From Stutzerimonas chloritidismutans AW-1 (GTDB taxonomy: Bacteria; Pseudomonadota; Gammaproteobacteria; Pseudomonadales; Pseudomonadaceae): DNA of 64,000 nucleotides. This document shows, one piece after another, positions 1-14,013 of this stretch (positions within the stretch are counted from its first letter, which is position 1; each line of letters starts with the position of its first letter). Location: positions 57,623-121,622 of the forward strand of contig NZ_AOFQ01000031.1 of the NCBI RefSeq assembly GCF_000495915.1, written 5' to 3'. Under the pieces are notes generated by a model, which was not told the origin of the DNA, did not search any database, and worked only from the letters and a program-made list of their open reading frames with translations. The translations under genes were made by a program, and so were the position numbers.

Positions 1-1246
1 CGAGCGCAGCCTCGATCAGCTCGGCGGCACGAACGACGCCGCCAGCCTGCCGCACTTCTGCGCCCAGCTGTGCCGCCCGCCGGCGAAACTCGCCTTCGCT
101 CAACAACCGCTGCAATGCGTGACCGATCCGCGCCGGGCTCGCCAGTTGCGGCTGCAGGCGCAGGCCGACGCCGGCATGTTCGATACGCGCCGCGACACCC
201 GGCTGATCGAAGGCAATCGGCAGCGCCAGCATCGGCACACCGGCCTCAAGCGCATCGAGCACGGTATTCAGCCCGGCGTGGGTGATGACCGCCGCAGCCC
301 TGGCCAATGCCGCCCGCTGGGGTGCGAAGTCGGTGACCCAATACGCCCCCTCATCCTGCAGCCGCGCCGCTTGCGCGGCATTCAACCCGCCGCAATGGGC
401 GATCAACAGCTGTACGCCGAGCGGCTTGCAGGCGCTGGCGATATTGCGCAGCAAGGTATAGCGATGTCCCTGCAGGGTGCCCAGCGAGGCGAAGACAAAC
501 GGCCGCGCCGGATCGATTGGCAGGTTCAGCTCGGCTTCGTTTTCCAGCGGACGACGCAACGGCCCGACAGCATGAAAATTCGCCGGGAGCTGGCGGCGCG
601 GAAAGTCGAAACCTGGCACCGTCTGGCTGACCTGCAGCAGCGGCGACAGGCACTCGCTCAAGGTCGAGCGCGGCGCCAGGCCTAACGCCTGACAGTAGTG
701 CTGGATCACCTCGGCGTGGGGGCGCATCAGGCGGTCGTAGACACGACTGCTGTGCAGGTTGAGCTGCTCGCCCCAGTCGGTCGCCCGGTAGCGCCAGGGC
801 ATCACCGGCAAGGGCACCAGCGGCTCGCGGTTGAACGGCAAGGCGCAGGCGATGGAAACGAACGGCAGGCCAAGATGCTCGGCCACCAGCGCCCCCGCCG
901 GCTCCATCTGGTCGGCCAGCACGGCGTCGACCTTCAGCGAACGCAGCACGTCCGGCGACTCGCGACAGAGCATTGCGGTGCTCGCTGCCATGTCGGCGAT
1001 GACCCGGCGGATGCCGAACGGCCCCGGTTGCGCGGCGCGGCGGACCACCGCAGCCAGGCTGCCCGGCGGATGGGAATCGGCACCGATGGCGGCAAATCCG
1101 GCCGAGGGCAACGTCAACAGCTCGGCGACATCGGCCTGCTGGACGAAAGTCACTCGGTGGCCTCGCTGCGTCAGCGCCCAGGCGACTACTTCGAACGCGC
1201 GCAGGTGGCTGAGAAAGGGCAGCGCGATTGCCGCGAAATGAGTCAT
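1..1246 (-). CDS. crtX: zeaxanthin glucosyltransferase CrtX (3' end beyond window)
   Basis: Reading leftwards from an ATG at 1246, about 415 codons stay open to the window edge, so the C-terminus is missing. The protein starts MTHFAAIALPF and carries the UDP-glycosyltransferase donor-site signature near residues 315-345 (THAGLNTVLDALEAGVPML, followed by FDQPG), as in macrolide-type and carotenoid glycosyltransferases. CrtX transfers glucose from UDP-glucose to the hydroxyl groups of zeaxanthin. The gene starts 19 bases after the stop of the isomerase gene, so the two are probably one transcript. By the usual crtE/idi-crtXYIB order, crtY, crtI and crtB would lie further left, outside the window. 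The family is clear. The CrtX assignment rests on motif plus neighbours. Confidence 0.88.
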   Translation of the reverse strand, partial: MTHFAAIALPFLSHLRAFEVVAWALTQRGHRVTFVQQADVAELLTLPSAGFAAIGADSHPPGSLAAVVRRAAQPGPFGIRRVIADMAASTAMLCRESPDVLRSLKVDAVLADQMEPAGALVAEHLGLPFVSIACALPFNREPLVPLPVMPWRYRATDWGEQLNLHSSRVYDRLMRPHAEVIQHYCQALGLAPRSTLSECLSPLLQVSQTVPGFDFPRRQLPANFHAVGPLRRPLENEAELNLPIDPARPFVFASLGTLQGHRYTLLRNIASACKPLGVQLLIAHCGGLNAAQAARLQDEGAYWVTDFAPQRAALARAAAVITHAGLNTVLDALEAGVPMLALPIAFDQPGVAARIEHAGVGLRLQPQLASPARIGHALQRLLSEGEFRRRAAQLGAEVRQAGGVVRAAELIEAAL

Positions 1247-1265
1247 CTGGCGGCTCCGCCCGGCA

Positions 1266-2306
1266 TCAGGCAGTGGGCACTTGCAGCAGCCGCGCCTGCC
1301 GCAGCTCGGCCAGGCCGGCCGAACCTGTACAGAAGCAGGCGATCCGCAGTTGCTCGATCAGCACTTCGAAGTGCTTGACCACCGCCTCACTGCTCAGCAT
1401 CGCGGCTTGCAGCACGCCCGCTGCCTGCCCTACCAGATCGGCACCCAGGCAGATCGCCTTGGCCGCCTCCACGCCGTCGCGAATGCCTCCGGAGGCGATC
1501 AGCGGCGTATCCGGGCAGGCCTTGCGCACGGCCTGCAGCGCCTGCGCGGTGGGGATGCCCCAATCGGCGAAGGCCTGGGCGATCGCACGCTGGCTGACAT
1601 CGCTGGCGCGCTCGGCTTCCACTGCGGCCCAGCTGGTTCCACCGGAACCGGCGACATCGATGGCGGCAACACCGGCGTCGACCAGCTGCCGTGCCACCGT
1701 CGCGGATATGCCGGCACCGACTTCCTTGATCACCACAGGCGCGGCCAGGCGGCTGGCAAGCGCTTCGATCGCCCGCAGCACGCCTCGCCAATCACGGTCG
1801 CCACCCGGCTGCACCGCTTCCTGCAGCGGGTTCAGGTGCACGATCAGCGCATCGCCATCGATCATCTCGACCGCGCGCCGCGCCTCGTCCACGCCGTAGC
1901 CACGTACCAGCTGCGCGGCACCGAAATTGGCCAGCAACAGGATGTCCGGCGCCAGCTGGCGCAGCTGCCCGGTCAGGCCCTGATCTCCCGCGGTTTCAAG
2001 CGCAACCCGCTGCGAACCCACCGCCATGGCGATACCCAAGTGTTGCGCGGCTTCCGCCAGGTGCGCATTGATCGCAGCAGAACGTGCGGCGCCGCCAGTC
2101 ATCGAGCTGATCAGCAGCGGCGCCCGCAGCTGGCGCCCGAACAGCGCGCTATGCAGGTCGATCTCATCAAGGTGCAACTCGGGCAGGGCGCAGTGCTCAA
2201 AGCGAAATGCGCCGAAACCGGTACCCGTCGCACCGGCTGCCCGCGTCGGGTCCAGGACGATATCCAGATGATCGTTTTTGCGGCTGACCAACGATTGCTT
2301 GCTCAT
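1266..2306 (-). CDS. fni: type 2 isopentenyl-diphosphate delta-isomerase (FMN-dependent)
   Basis: This 346-residue enzyme interconverts IPP and DMAPP, supplying the starter for carotenoid chain building. The start is placed at [16 protein letters not shown] because the family begins here and GGGAG sits about 10 bases upstream; the frame stays open upstream without a good ribosome site. Family features visible are the N-terminal RKxDHL motif, the SSMTGG phosphate-binding stretch, KEVGAGIS in the mid-barrel, and the GSGGTSW and ASGGIRDG flavin-phosphate loops. It is the flavin TIM-barrel type, unrelated to the Nudix-type Idi. It lies 19 bases upstream of crtX and diverges from crtE. Confidence 0.93.
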   Translation of the reverse strand: MSKQSLVSRKNDHLDIVLDPTRAAGATGTGFGAFRFEHCALPELHLDEIDLHSALFGRQLRAPLLISSMTGGAARSAAINAHLAEAAQHLGIAMAVGSQRVALETAGDQGLTGQLRQLAPDILLLANFGAAQLVRGYGVDEARRAVEMIDGDALIVHLNPLQEAVQPGGDRDWRGVLRAIEALASRLAAPVVIKEVGAGISATVARQLVDAGVAAIDVAGSGGTSWAAVEAERASDVSQRAIAQAFADWGIPTAQALQAVRKACPDTPLIASGGIRDGVEAAKAICLGADLVGQAAGVLQAAMLSSEAVVKHFEVLIEQLRIACFCTGSAGLAELRQARLLQVPTA

Positions 2307-2376
2307 GGAAATCGGCTCCCGGGAAGACTTGTTTGGACGTGACGCCCTGAAAAAAGTGCTATGCGATGGCAACGAG

Positions 2377-2425
2377 TTGTACAGGTTTTTGTCATAACGT
2401 CCAATCGTTGTACAACATTGCACAA
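2377..2425. promoter_or_regulatory. divergent crtE / fni promoter region with TGTACA repeats
   Basis: Between fni and crtE there are two TTGTACA copies (2377-2383 and 2408-2414) and a relative, TTGCACA (2418-2424). For crtE, TTGTCA (2389-2394) and TACAAC (2411-2416) form a possible -35/-10 pair with 16-base spacing. In the other direction, TTGGAC and TACAAC with 17-base spacing read towards fni. The repeats therefore overlap both promoters. TGTACA-type repeats are the sort of site described for light-responsive MerR regulators of the CarH/LitR group in carotenoid promoters. No such regulator gene lies in this window, so that link is inference. Confidence 0.45.
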
Positions 2426-2464
2426 CCCTGGTGCTCGAACTGGGGCGCCAGCGAGGGCACCGCC

Positions 2465-3355
2465 ATGCAAACGCAGAATTCCACCCTCCCGCTTCCGCAA
2501 TGCGACAGCCTGCTGCGCCTGCGGCGACAGGTCGACGAGCGCCTGGCCATGCGCCTGCCGCGCCCCGAGTCGGAGCTGGACAAGGTCACGCTGGCGTTAC
2601 GTGAAGGCACCCTCGCTCCCGGCAAACGAATCAGGCCACTGTTGTTGCTGCTGGCGCTGGGAGATCTCGGCGTCGACCCCGATATCGGCCTGGACCCGGC
2701 ATGTGCGCTGGAGATGATCCACGCCGCCTCGCTGTTTCTCGACGACATGCCATGCATGGACAACGCCAGCCTGCGGCGCGGCCAGCCGACCATTCATCTG
2801 CGTTTCGGCGAGGATGTCGCCGTCCTCGCCTCAGTGGCCCTGCTCAGCCATGCCTATGGCATAACCGCCACCGCGCCCAGGCTCACCCCCAGGCAGCGCA
2901 ACGACGCGGTGGCCACACTGGCGCGAGCGGTCGGTGCGCAGGGCCTGGTGCGTGGGCAATTTCGCGACCTGCATGGCGCACAAGAAGCACAGCAGCTCGA
3001 TGCGGTGATTGCCACCAATCAGCTGAAAACCGGCTCACTGTTCACCGCCGCATTGGAAGTTGCGGCCCTGCTCGCGGGGGCTGAGCGGACGCGGACACGC
3101 CATCTGCAAGGCTTTGCCAACGAACTGGGCCTGGCGTTTCAGCTGCTCGACGATATCGCCGATGGCCTGACGCCCGAACAGACCGGCAAGGACTGCCAGC
3201 AGGACCGGGCCAAGGCGACCGTGGTCTCGCTGCTTGGCCAGCAGGCGGCAGAGCAGCAGCTGGCAACCCATCGAGAGGCCGCCCTCAGCCATCTTGATGC
3301 CGCCGGCCTGGGCGATGGCGAACTGGCCGCGCTCATGCGCCAGCTGTTCGGCTGA
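2465..3355 (+). CDS. crtE: geranylgeranyl diphosphate synthase
   Basis: This 296-residue polyprenyl synthase would condense IPP with allylic diphosphates to C20 GGPP, the committed precursor of phytoene. The first aspartate-rich motif is DDMPCMD near residue 95 and the second is DDIAD near residue 230, with GKRIRP near the N-terminus and KTGSLF in between. The ATG at 2465 has GAGGG a few bases upstream. The frame is open for 33 further codons upstream, but those codons cover the promoter repeats and do not look like the family. It is divergent from fni-crtX and so shares the control region. FPP synthase (IspA) is the main alternative; context favours CrtE. Confidence 0.9.
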   Translation: MQTQNSTLPLPQCDSLLRLRRQVDERLAMRLPRPESELDKVTLALREGTLAPGKRIRPLLLLLALGDLGVDPDIGLDPACALEMIHAASLFLDDMPCMDNASLRRGQPTIHLRFGEDVAVLASVALLSHAYGITATAPRLTPRQRNDAVATLARAVGAQGLVRGQFRDLHGAQEAQQLDAVIATNQLKTGSLFTAALEVAALLAGAERTRTRHLQGFANELGLAFQLLDDIADGLTPEQTGKDCQQDRAKATVVSLLGQQAAEQQLATHREAALSHLDAAGLGDGELAALMRQLFG

Positions 3356-3376
3356 ACGGAGCGACCCCGTGTTGAC

Positions 3377-3401
3377 GCTTCATCAGTGCAATGGATGAAG
3401 C
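3377..3401. promoter_or_regulatory. inverted repeat upstream of acyl-CoA dehydrogenase
   Basis: GCTTCATC (3377-3384) and GATGAAGC (3394-3401) form a perfect 8-bp inverted repeat with a 9-base spacer, 57 bases before the dehydrogenase ATG. A TTGACG -35-like hexamer (3372-3377) abuts the left arm. A dimeric repressor operator is plausible. A crtE terminator is less likely, because no T-run follows. Confidence 0.35.
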
Positions 3402-3457
3402 TAGGCAATGGAAAACCGTGGTCCTTAGACTCGGGCCGATAAAAATGGAGGTTGACC

Positions 3458-5260
3458 ATGACCGAGACCCTGCTCTGCCCGCGTAACCTGGCATTCGAAC
3501 TCTACGAAGTGCTGGACGCCGAGGCCCTGACCCGCCGCGAGCACTTCGCCGATCACAGCCGCGAAACCTTCGACGCCGCCATCGGCACCGCGCGCACCAT
3601 CGCCGAGAAATACTTCGCACCGCACAACCGCAAGTCCGACGAGCACGAGCCGCAGTACGTCAACGGCGAAGCGGTGCTGATTCCCGAGGTCAAGCCGGCC
3701 GTGGACGCCTTTATCGAGGCGGGCTTTCACAACGCGCAGCGCAGCTTCGACGACGGCGGCATGCAGCTGCCGAACCTGCTGTCGCGGGCCTGCTTCGCGC
3801 ATTTCCAGTCGGCCAACATCGCCACCAGCTCCTACCCAATGCTGAGCATGGGCGCCTCGCACCTGATCGAGGCCTTCGGCTCCGACGAGCAGAGGCAGCG
3901 CTTCCTGCAGCCGATGCTCGAGGGCCGCTTCTTCGGCACCATGGCACTCACCGAGCCGCATGCCGGCTCGTCGCTGTCGGACATCCGCACCCGCGCCGAA
4001 CCGGCCGGTGACGGCAGCTATCGCCTCAAGGGCAACAAGATCTTCATTTCCGGCGGCGACCACCCGCTGTCGGAAAACATCGTGCACATGGTGCTGGCCA
4101 AGCTGCCGGACGCGCCGCCCGGGGTGAAGGGCATCAGCCTGTTCATCGTGCCGAAGTTCCTGGTCAACGACGACGGCTCGCTGGGCGAGCGCAACGACGT
4201 GCTGCTCGCCGGCCTGTTCCACAAGATGGGTTGGCGTGGCACCACCAGCACGGCGCTGAACTTCGGCGACAACGGCAACTGCGTCGGCTATCTGGTAGGC
4301 GAGCCGCACAAGGGCCTGGCCTACATGTTCCAGATGATGAACGAGGCGCGCATCGGCGTCGGCATGGGCGCGATCATGCTCGGCTACGCCGGCTACCTCT
4401 ACTCGCTGAACTACGCCCGCGAGCGTCCGCAGGGCCGCCTGCCGGACGGCAAGGACCCGGCCTCGACCCAGGTGCCGATCATCGAGCACACCGACGTCAA
4501 GCGCATGCTGCTGATGCAGAAGGCCTATGTCGAAGGCGCCTTCGATCTCGGCCTGTACTCGGCACGCCTGGTGGACGACGAGCACACCGCCGAGAGCGAC
4601 GAGGAGCGGCGCAACGCCGGCGAGTTGCTCGACCTGCTGACGCCGATCGTCAAATCCTGGCCGTCGGAGTACTGCCTGAAGGCCAACGAACTGGCCATCC
4701 AGATTCTCGGCGGGCATGGCTACACCCGCGAATACCCGGTGGAACAGTACTACCGCGACAACCGCCTCAATCCGATCCACGAAGGCACCCACGGCATCCA
4801 GTCGCTGGACCTGCTCGGCCGCAAGCTGATGCAGAACAAGGGTGCCGGCCTGCGCCAGCTGCTCGGGTTGATCCAGGCCAGCTGCGCACGCGCCGCCGAG
4901 TACGACTCGCTGACCGCACTGCGCCAACCACTGGAGCAGCACATCGCCCGCCTCACCAGCGTGACCCAGGCGCTGCTGGGCGATCTGGCAGCCGGCAAGG
5001 TGAACCAGGCGCTGGCCAACTCGGCGCTGTACCTGAAGGTGTTCGGCCATGCAGTGATCGGCTGGCGCTGGCTGGAGCAGGCACTGCGCGCCGAACGCGG
5101 GCTGGCCGAAGGCAATCCGGCGGATGCGGACTTCTACCGTGGCAAGCTGCAGGCCGCGCGTTACTTTCTGACCTGGGAAGTGCCGGCTTGCGCGCACGAG
5201 CTGGCCATCCTCGACGCACGCGACGACACCTGCCTGACGATGCAGGACGCCTGGTTCTAG
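3458..5260 (+). CDS. acyl-CoA dehydrogenase, ~600-residue class
   Basis: This flavoprotein of 600 residues is of the long acyl-CoA dehydrogenase type, which carries an extra C-terminal domain (family that includes DmdC and several Pseudomonas FadE-like enzymes). It would oxidise an acyl-CoA to the 2-enoyl-CoA with FAD. Visible motifs are MALTEPHAGSSLSD (FAD/substrate loop, near residue 165), the conserved ISGGDH stretch, EARIGVGMGA, and QILGGHGYTREYPVEQYYRD with the IHEGTHGIQSLDLLGRK tail. The ATG at 3458 follows GGAGG by six bases; a TTG two codons earlier is less likely. Its substrate cannot be read from the sequence. It is probably a single-gene unit ended by the terminator at 5285. Confidence 0.92.
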   Translation: MTETLLCPRNLAFELYEVLDAEALTRREHFADHSRETFDAAIGTARTIAEKYFAPHNRKSDEHEPQYVNGEAVLIPEVKPAVDAFIEAGFHNAQRSFDDGGMQLPNLLSRACFAHFQSANIATSSYPMLSMGASHLIEAFGSDEQRQRFLQPMLEGRFFGTMALTEPHAGSSLSDIRTRAEPAGDGSYRLKGNKIFISGGDHPLSENIVHMVLAKLPDAPPGVKGISLFIVPKFLVNDDGSLGERNDVLLAGLFHKMGWRGTTSTALNFGDNGNCVGYLVGEPHKGLAYMFQMMNEARIGVGMGAIMLGYAGYLYSLNYARERPQGRLPDGKDPASTQVPIIEHTDVKRMLLMQKAYVEGAFDLGLYSARLVDDEHTAESDEERRNAGELLDLLTPIVKSWPSEYCLKANELAIQILGGHGYTREYPVEQYYRDNRLNPIHEGTHGIQSLDLLGRKLMQNKGAGLRQLLGLIQASCARAAEYDSLTALRQPLEQHIARLTSVTQALLGDLAAGKVNQALANSALYLKVFGHAVIGWRWLEQALRAERGLAEGNPADADFYRGKLQAARYFLTWEVPACAHELAILDARDDTCLTMQDAWF

Positions 5261-5284
5261 AGCGTGCCGCACATGCTGTAACAG

Positions 5285-5311
5285 CGCCCCGCTCCTGCGG
5301 GGCGTTTTTTT
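5285..5311 (+). terminator. intrinsic terminator after acyl-CoA dehydrogenase
   Basis: The arms CGCCCCGC (5285-5292) and GCGGGGCG (5297-5304) form an 8-bp stem with a TCCT loop, followed by seven T. This is a textbook rho-independent terminator, 24 bases past the stop codon. Confidence 0.93.
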
Positions 5312-5395
5312 GACAGGCTGTCAAATCATCAGGTTAGAATCGCTGGCATATCCCGTGCATGGGCACGCGGCAGCTATCTCTAACGGAGACTTCAT

Positions 5396-7141
5396 TTGGA
5401 CGTCGGCAACATCAACCACCTGTTCTTTATCGGTGCCTTGTTGGTGGCGGCGAGCATCCTGATGAGTTCCCTTTCGGCGCGTCTCGGCGTGCCGATCCTG
5501 GTGATTTTCCTCGGCGTCGGCATGCTTGCCGGGGTCGATGGCGTAGGCGGTATCGTCTTCGAGGACTATCAGCTGGCCTTCGTCATCAGCAACCTGGCGC
5601 TGGCGGTGATTCTCCTCGACGGTGGCATGCGTACCCGTACCGCAACCTTCCGCGTGGCCCTGAAACCGGCGTTCTCGCTGGCGACCCTGGGCGTGGCGAT
5701 CACCTCCGGCTTTACCGGGCTGGCCGCTGCCTGGCTGTTCGATTTGCCGCTGCTGCAGGGCCTGCTGATCGGCGCGATCGTCGGCTCCACCGATGCCGCC
5801 GTGGTGTTCAACCTGCTCAACGGCAAGGGCCTGAACGAGCGGGTCGGTTCGACGCTGGAAATCGAGTCGGGCAGCAACGACCCGATGGCGATGTTCCTTA
5901 CCGTCGCGCTGATCGACATGCTGCTCGCCGGGCAGACCACCTTCGGCTGGGACTTCCTGCTGACTCTGCTGCAACAGTTCGGTATAGGCACCGTGCTCGG
6001 TCTGGCTGGCGGCTGGCTGCTGCTGCAGCTGATCAACCGGCTGTCGGTGGCCGACGGGCTCTACCCGCTGCTGGCAGTGGCCGGCGGCCTGATGATCTTC
6101 GCCCTGTCCGGCGCCATCGGCGGCAGCGGCATCCTCGCCATCTACGTCTGCGGTCTGCTGCTGGGTAACCGGCCGATCCGCAACCGCCACGGCATCCTGC
6201 ACATGTTCGACGGCCTGGCCTGGCTCAGCCAGATCGGCATGTTCCTTGTGCTCGGCCTGCTGCTCACCCCCAGCGAACTCTTGCCCATCGCCCTGCCGGC
6301 ACTGGCGCTGTCGCTGTGGATGATCCTGTTCGCCCGCCCGCTGGCGGTGTTCGTCAGCCTGTTGCCGTTCCGCAGCTTCCACCTGCGCGAGCGCCTGTTC
6401 ATCTCCTGGATCGGCCTGCGTGGTGCGGTGCCGGTGATCCTCGCGGTATTCCCGCTGATGGCCGGGCTGGAAAACGCCCAGCTGTTCTTCAATGTGGCGT
6501 TCTTCATCGTCCTGGTGTCGCTGCTGCTGCAGGGTTCGACGCTGGCCTGGGCGGCGAAGAAGGCCAAGGTCGAGGTACCGCCGTCGCCCATGCCGGTTTC
6601 GCGTACGGGCCTGCAGGTGCACGCCACCAGCCAGTGGGAAATGTTCGTCTACCGCCTGAGCGCCAGCAAATGGTGCGTCGGCGCCGCCCTGCGCGAACTG
6701 AAGATGCCACCTGGCACGCGCATCGCCGCGCTGTTCCGCGGCAAGAACCTGCTGCACCCGTCCGGCAGCACGCGGCTGCAGGTGGACGATATCCTCTGCG
6801 TGATCGGTCATGACGAAGACCTGCCAGCCCTCGGCAAGCTGTTCAGCCAGGCACCCAAGCGCGGCCAGGACCTGCGTTTCTTCGGCGACTTCATCCTCGA
6901 GGCCGACGCCCAGCTCAGCGCCATCACCGCGCTCTACGGCCTCAAGCTCGGCGATGTGGACGGCAACCAGACCATCGGCAACTTCATGGCCGAGCAGGTC
7001 AATGGCAATCCGGTGGTGGGCGACCAGATCGAATGGAACGGGCTGACCTGGACCGTGGCAGCAATGGAAGCCGGCGAAGTGCGCAAGGTCGGCCTGAAGT
7101 TTCCGGAAGGTGACAAGCCAGGCCCACAGCTGATGTTCTAA
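5396..7141 (+). CDS. nhaP2: K+/H+ antiporter of the CPA1 NhaP2/CvrA type
   Basis: This inner-membrane antiporter of 581 residues exchanges K+ (or Na+) for H+. About twelve hydrophobic segments fill residues 1-390, including the family motif [10 protein letters not shown] and the [11 protein letters not shown] segment. The soluble tail carries a TrkA-C-like regulatory domain (near 430-485) and then a CorC/HlyC-type domain, matching NhaP2 (CvrA) length and order. Translation starts at TTG 5396: GGAG lies seven bases before it, the protein then begins [10 protein letters not shown], and no suitable ATG exists nearby. No operon partner is evident. The next gene follows after about 130 bases. Confidence 0.9.
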   Translation: MDVGNINHLFFIGALLVAASILMSSLSARLGVPILVIFLGVGMLAGVDGVGGIVFEDYQLAFVISNLALAVILLDGGMRTRTATFRVALKPAFSLATLGVAITSGFTGLAAAWLFDLPLLQGLLIGAIVGSTDAAVVFNLLNGKGLNERVGSTLEIESGSNDPMAMFLTVALIDMLLAGQTTFGWDFLLTLLQQFGIGTVLGLAGGWLLLQLINRLSVADGLYPLLAVAGGLMIFALSGAIGGSGILAIYVCGLLLGNRPIRNRHGILHMFDGLAWLSQIGMFLVLGLLLTPSELLPIALPALALSLWMILFARPLAVFVSLLPFRSFHLRERLFISWIGLRGAVPVILAVFPLMAGLENAQLFFNVAFFIVLVSLLLQGSTLAWAAKKAKVEVPPSPMPVSRTGLQVHATSQWEMFVYRLSASKWCVGAALRELKMPPGTRIAALFRGKNLLHPSGSTRLQVDDILCVIGHDEDLPALGKLFSQAPKRGQDLRFFGDFILEADAQLSAITALYGLKLGDVDGNQTIGNFMAEQVNGNPVVGDQIEWNGLTWTVAAMEAGEVRKVGLKFPEGDKPGPQLMF

Positions 7142-7269
7142 AGCCACCATGGCCGGCGGATGACGCGGCCTCACCGCTCATCACTCGACCGGTTGCGCGG
7201 TACTCGCGCTGGACAGGCGCAGCCCGTAGACTTTCGCACTTTCTGGTCATCCGCTGCGTCACTGCCCCC

Positions 7270-12114
<4,845 letters not shown>

Positions 12115-12131
12115 GGCGGAAAATCAGTATC

Positions 12132-12176
12132 GCGCCGGGGCCGGCGCACTAGGCACCTTCTCCGCTCGGGCGGAGA
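12132..12176. terminator. two hairpins between convergent selO and kinase operon
   Basis: GCGCCGG/CCGGCGC (12132-12138 with 12141-12147) and TCTCCGC/GCGGAGA (12159-12165 with 12170-12176, TCGG loop) are both perfect 7-bp stems in the 103-base convergent gap. Neither has a T-run. They probably help end transcription from both sides. Confidence 0.4.
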
Positions 12177-12217
12177 TACGCTCTTGCGGCGCTACAGGCC
12201 CGCGAGCATACCGGCAG

Positions 12218-13408
12218 CTACTCGCCCAGCGGCAGCAGCACGCGGAACAGCGAGCCCTGGCCTTCCTCGCTCTGCACCTGAATGCGGCCGTTGTGCGCAC
12301 GGACGATCTGGTCGGCGATGAACAAACCCAGTCCCAGGCCGGCGCTGCTTTCGCTGCCTTCGGCACGTTCGAACTGGCAGAAGATGCGCTCCAGACTCTG
12401 CGGGCTGATGCCGATGCCGTGGTCGCGCACCTCGATGCAGGCGCCGTCTGCACACGACACGACACTGACGTGCACCGGCTTGCCAGCCCCGTAGCGCATG
12501 GCATTTGTCAGCAGGTTGGCCAGCACCTGTTCGATACGGAAGGCGTCCCACACACCGATGATCGGCTCATTTCGCTCCAGCCGCAGTTCGCAGCCACAGG
12601 CTTCCATCTGCGCCGCAAAGCTCTCCACGACGTTGCCCACCAGCTGCGCGAGGTCGGTGCGGCTCGGGCGGATCGACAACTTGCCGGTACGGATGCGCGA
12701 GACATCGAGCATGTCGTCGATCAGGCGGATCAGGCTCTGAATCTGCCGCTCGTCCTTGTCCACCATATTGCGCAGGCGCTCTTCGCTGAAGGCCTCGAGA
12801 TTGTTGCGACTGAGCTGCAGCTTGCGCAGCTGCACCTCGAGAATCAGGGTGTTGAGCGGCGTTTTCAGCTCGTGGGAGACAATCGACATGAAGTCATCGC
12901 GCATGCGCACGGCGCCCTCCAGCTCGGCCTGGGTGCTGCGCAGTTCGTCGAGCAGCACTTCCTGCTCACGACGGCTCCGTTCCAGGGCCTCCAGCTGGCG
13001 CGCCAGGCGCTTGCGCCCGCGATAAAGATCGACGAACACACTGACCTTGCTGCGCACCGCATGAGCATCGAGCGGCTTCTGCATGAAGTCCACCGCGCCG
13101 CTCTCGTAACCCTTGAAGGCATAGTTGAGCTCACGGCCGGCGGCGCTGACGAAGACGATGGGGATCTGCTTGGTGCGTTCGGTGCCGCGCATCAGCTCGG
13201 CCAGCTGGAAGCCATCCATGCCCGGCATCTGCACGTCGAGGATTGCCAGCGCGAACTCGTGCCGCAGCAACAGCTCCAGCGCCTGCTCGGCCGATTCGGC
13301 CTGATGAACCCGTATGCCGGGCGCCTGCAACAGCGCATCCAGGGCCAGCAGGTTCTCCGGCAGGTCATCGACGATCAGCAGATTCACCTCGTCGGTACGG
13401 TCGGGCAT
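12218..13408 (-). CDS. receiver-histidine kinase (response regulator fused to kinase)
   Basis: This soluble signalling protein has 396 residues. An N-terminal receiver (about 3-116; VDDLPE, phospho-acceptor in LDVQMPGMDG, later FMQKP) leads into a short coiled coil. A HisKA domain follows with the H-box FMSIVSHELKTPLNT near 179, then an ATPase domain (N-box NLLTNAMRYG, DHGIGI, SAGLGLGLFIADQI). It has no membrane segment. Its ATG lies two bases after the cheB stop, and the GGAG ribosome site is inside the cheB end, so translation is coupled. As last gene of the operon it could take phosphate from, or pass it to, the hybrid kinase encoded first. The cognate output regulator is not visible. Confidence 0.88.
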   Translation of the reverse strand: MPDRTDEVNLLIVDDLPENLLALDALLQAPGIRVHQAESAEQALELLLRHEFALAILDVQMPGMDGFQLAELMRGTERTKQIPIVFVSAAGRELNYAFKGYESGAVDFMQKPLDAHAVRSKVSVFVDLYRGRKRLARQLEALERSRREQEVLLDELRSTQAELEGAVRMRDDFMSIVSHELKTPLNTLILEVQLRKLQLSRNNLEAFSEERLRNMVDKDERQIQSLIRLIDDMLDVSRIRTGKLSIRPSRTDLAQLVGNVVESFAAQMEACGCELRLERNEPIIGVWDAFRIEQVLANLLTNAMRYGAGKPVHVSVVSCADGACIEVRDHGIGISPQSLERIFCQFERAEGSESSAGLGLGLFIADQIVRAHNGRIQVQSEEGQGSLFRVLLPLGE

Positions 13409-13410
13409 GG

Positions 13411-14013
13411 TCACTCCAGTTCTCGCAACAATCGGTGAATGTCGCGTAGGGGCAAGATGTAATCCGGCGCGAAGCGCCGCAGAGCGGCGCGAGGCATGGT
13501 TGGTACGGCCGCTTCGACGGGGTCCTGAATCACGGTCAACCCGCCGCCGCGGTGAATCGCCTCGAGGCCGGCGGCGCCATCCTCGTTGGCGCCGGTCAGC
13601 AGGAAACCCGCAACCTGCGGTCCCCAGGCATCGGCCGCCGATTCGAACAGCACGTCGATCGACGGACGGGAAAAATGCACCGCATCGTCCTGGCTCAGGG
13701 AAAGGCTGCGGTCGCTTTCGACCAGCAGGTGGTAGCCGGGTGCGGCAAAGTACAGCATTCCGCAGCGTAACTGGTCCTTGTCGTCGGCTTCCTTGACCAG
13801 TAGCCGGGTTCTACGTCCGAAAATCTCGGCCAGATGCGTCGGGCCATTGGCCGGCACGTGCTGGACCACCAGGATCGGCAAGCGGAAACCGCTAGGCAAC
13901 CCTTCGAGCACCATCCCGAGAGCCTCGAGCCCACCAGCGGAGGCGCCGATCACCACGGCCTCTATCGGCGGCTGGCGACGGGCGTGCAGGATCGCCTGCG
14001 CGGAGCTGCTCAT
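13411..14013 (-). CDS. CheB-type protein-glutamate methylesterase, receiver-less
   Basis: This 200-residue protein contains only the CheB catalytic domain. The Ser-His-Asp triad can be seen in GASAGG (Ser, near residue 26), QHVPAN (His, near 53) and TGANEDGAAGL (Asp). The N-terminal receiver present in classical CheB is absent, so activity is not controlled by phosphorylation in cis. The start MSSSAQAIL is chosen because its ATG overlaps the cheR stop as ATGA; the frame stays open further upstream inside cheR. With cheR it forms an add/remove methylation pair, but no chemoreceptor is encoded nearby. Confidence 0.87.
   Translation of the reverse strand: MSSSAQAILHARRQPPIEAVVIGASAGGLEALGMVLEGLPSGFRLPILVVQHVPANGPTHLAEIFGRRTRLLVKEADDKDQLRCGMLYFAAPGYHLLVESDRSLSLSQDDAVHFSRPSIDVLFESAADAWGPQVAGFLLTGANEDGAAGLEAIHRGGGLTVIQDPVEAAVPTMPRAALRRFAPDYILPLRDIHRLLRELE

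Noticed and set aside
119..1378. Plus-strand frames over the left edge
   Set aside because: They are shadows of crtX, which is read on the minus strand and carries the glycosyltransferase signature.
3425..5272. Minus-strand frame of about 615 codons
   Set aside because: It is antisense to the acyl-CoA dehydrogenase, whose plus-strand motifs are unmistakable.
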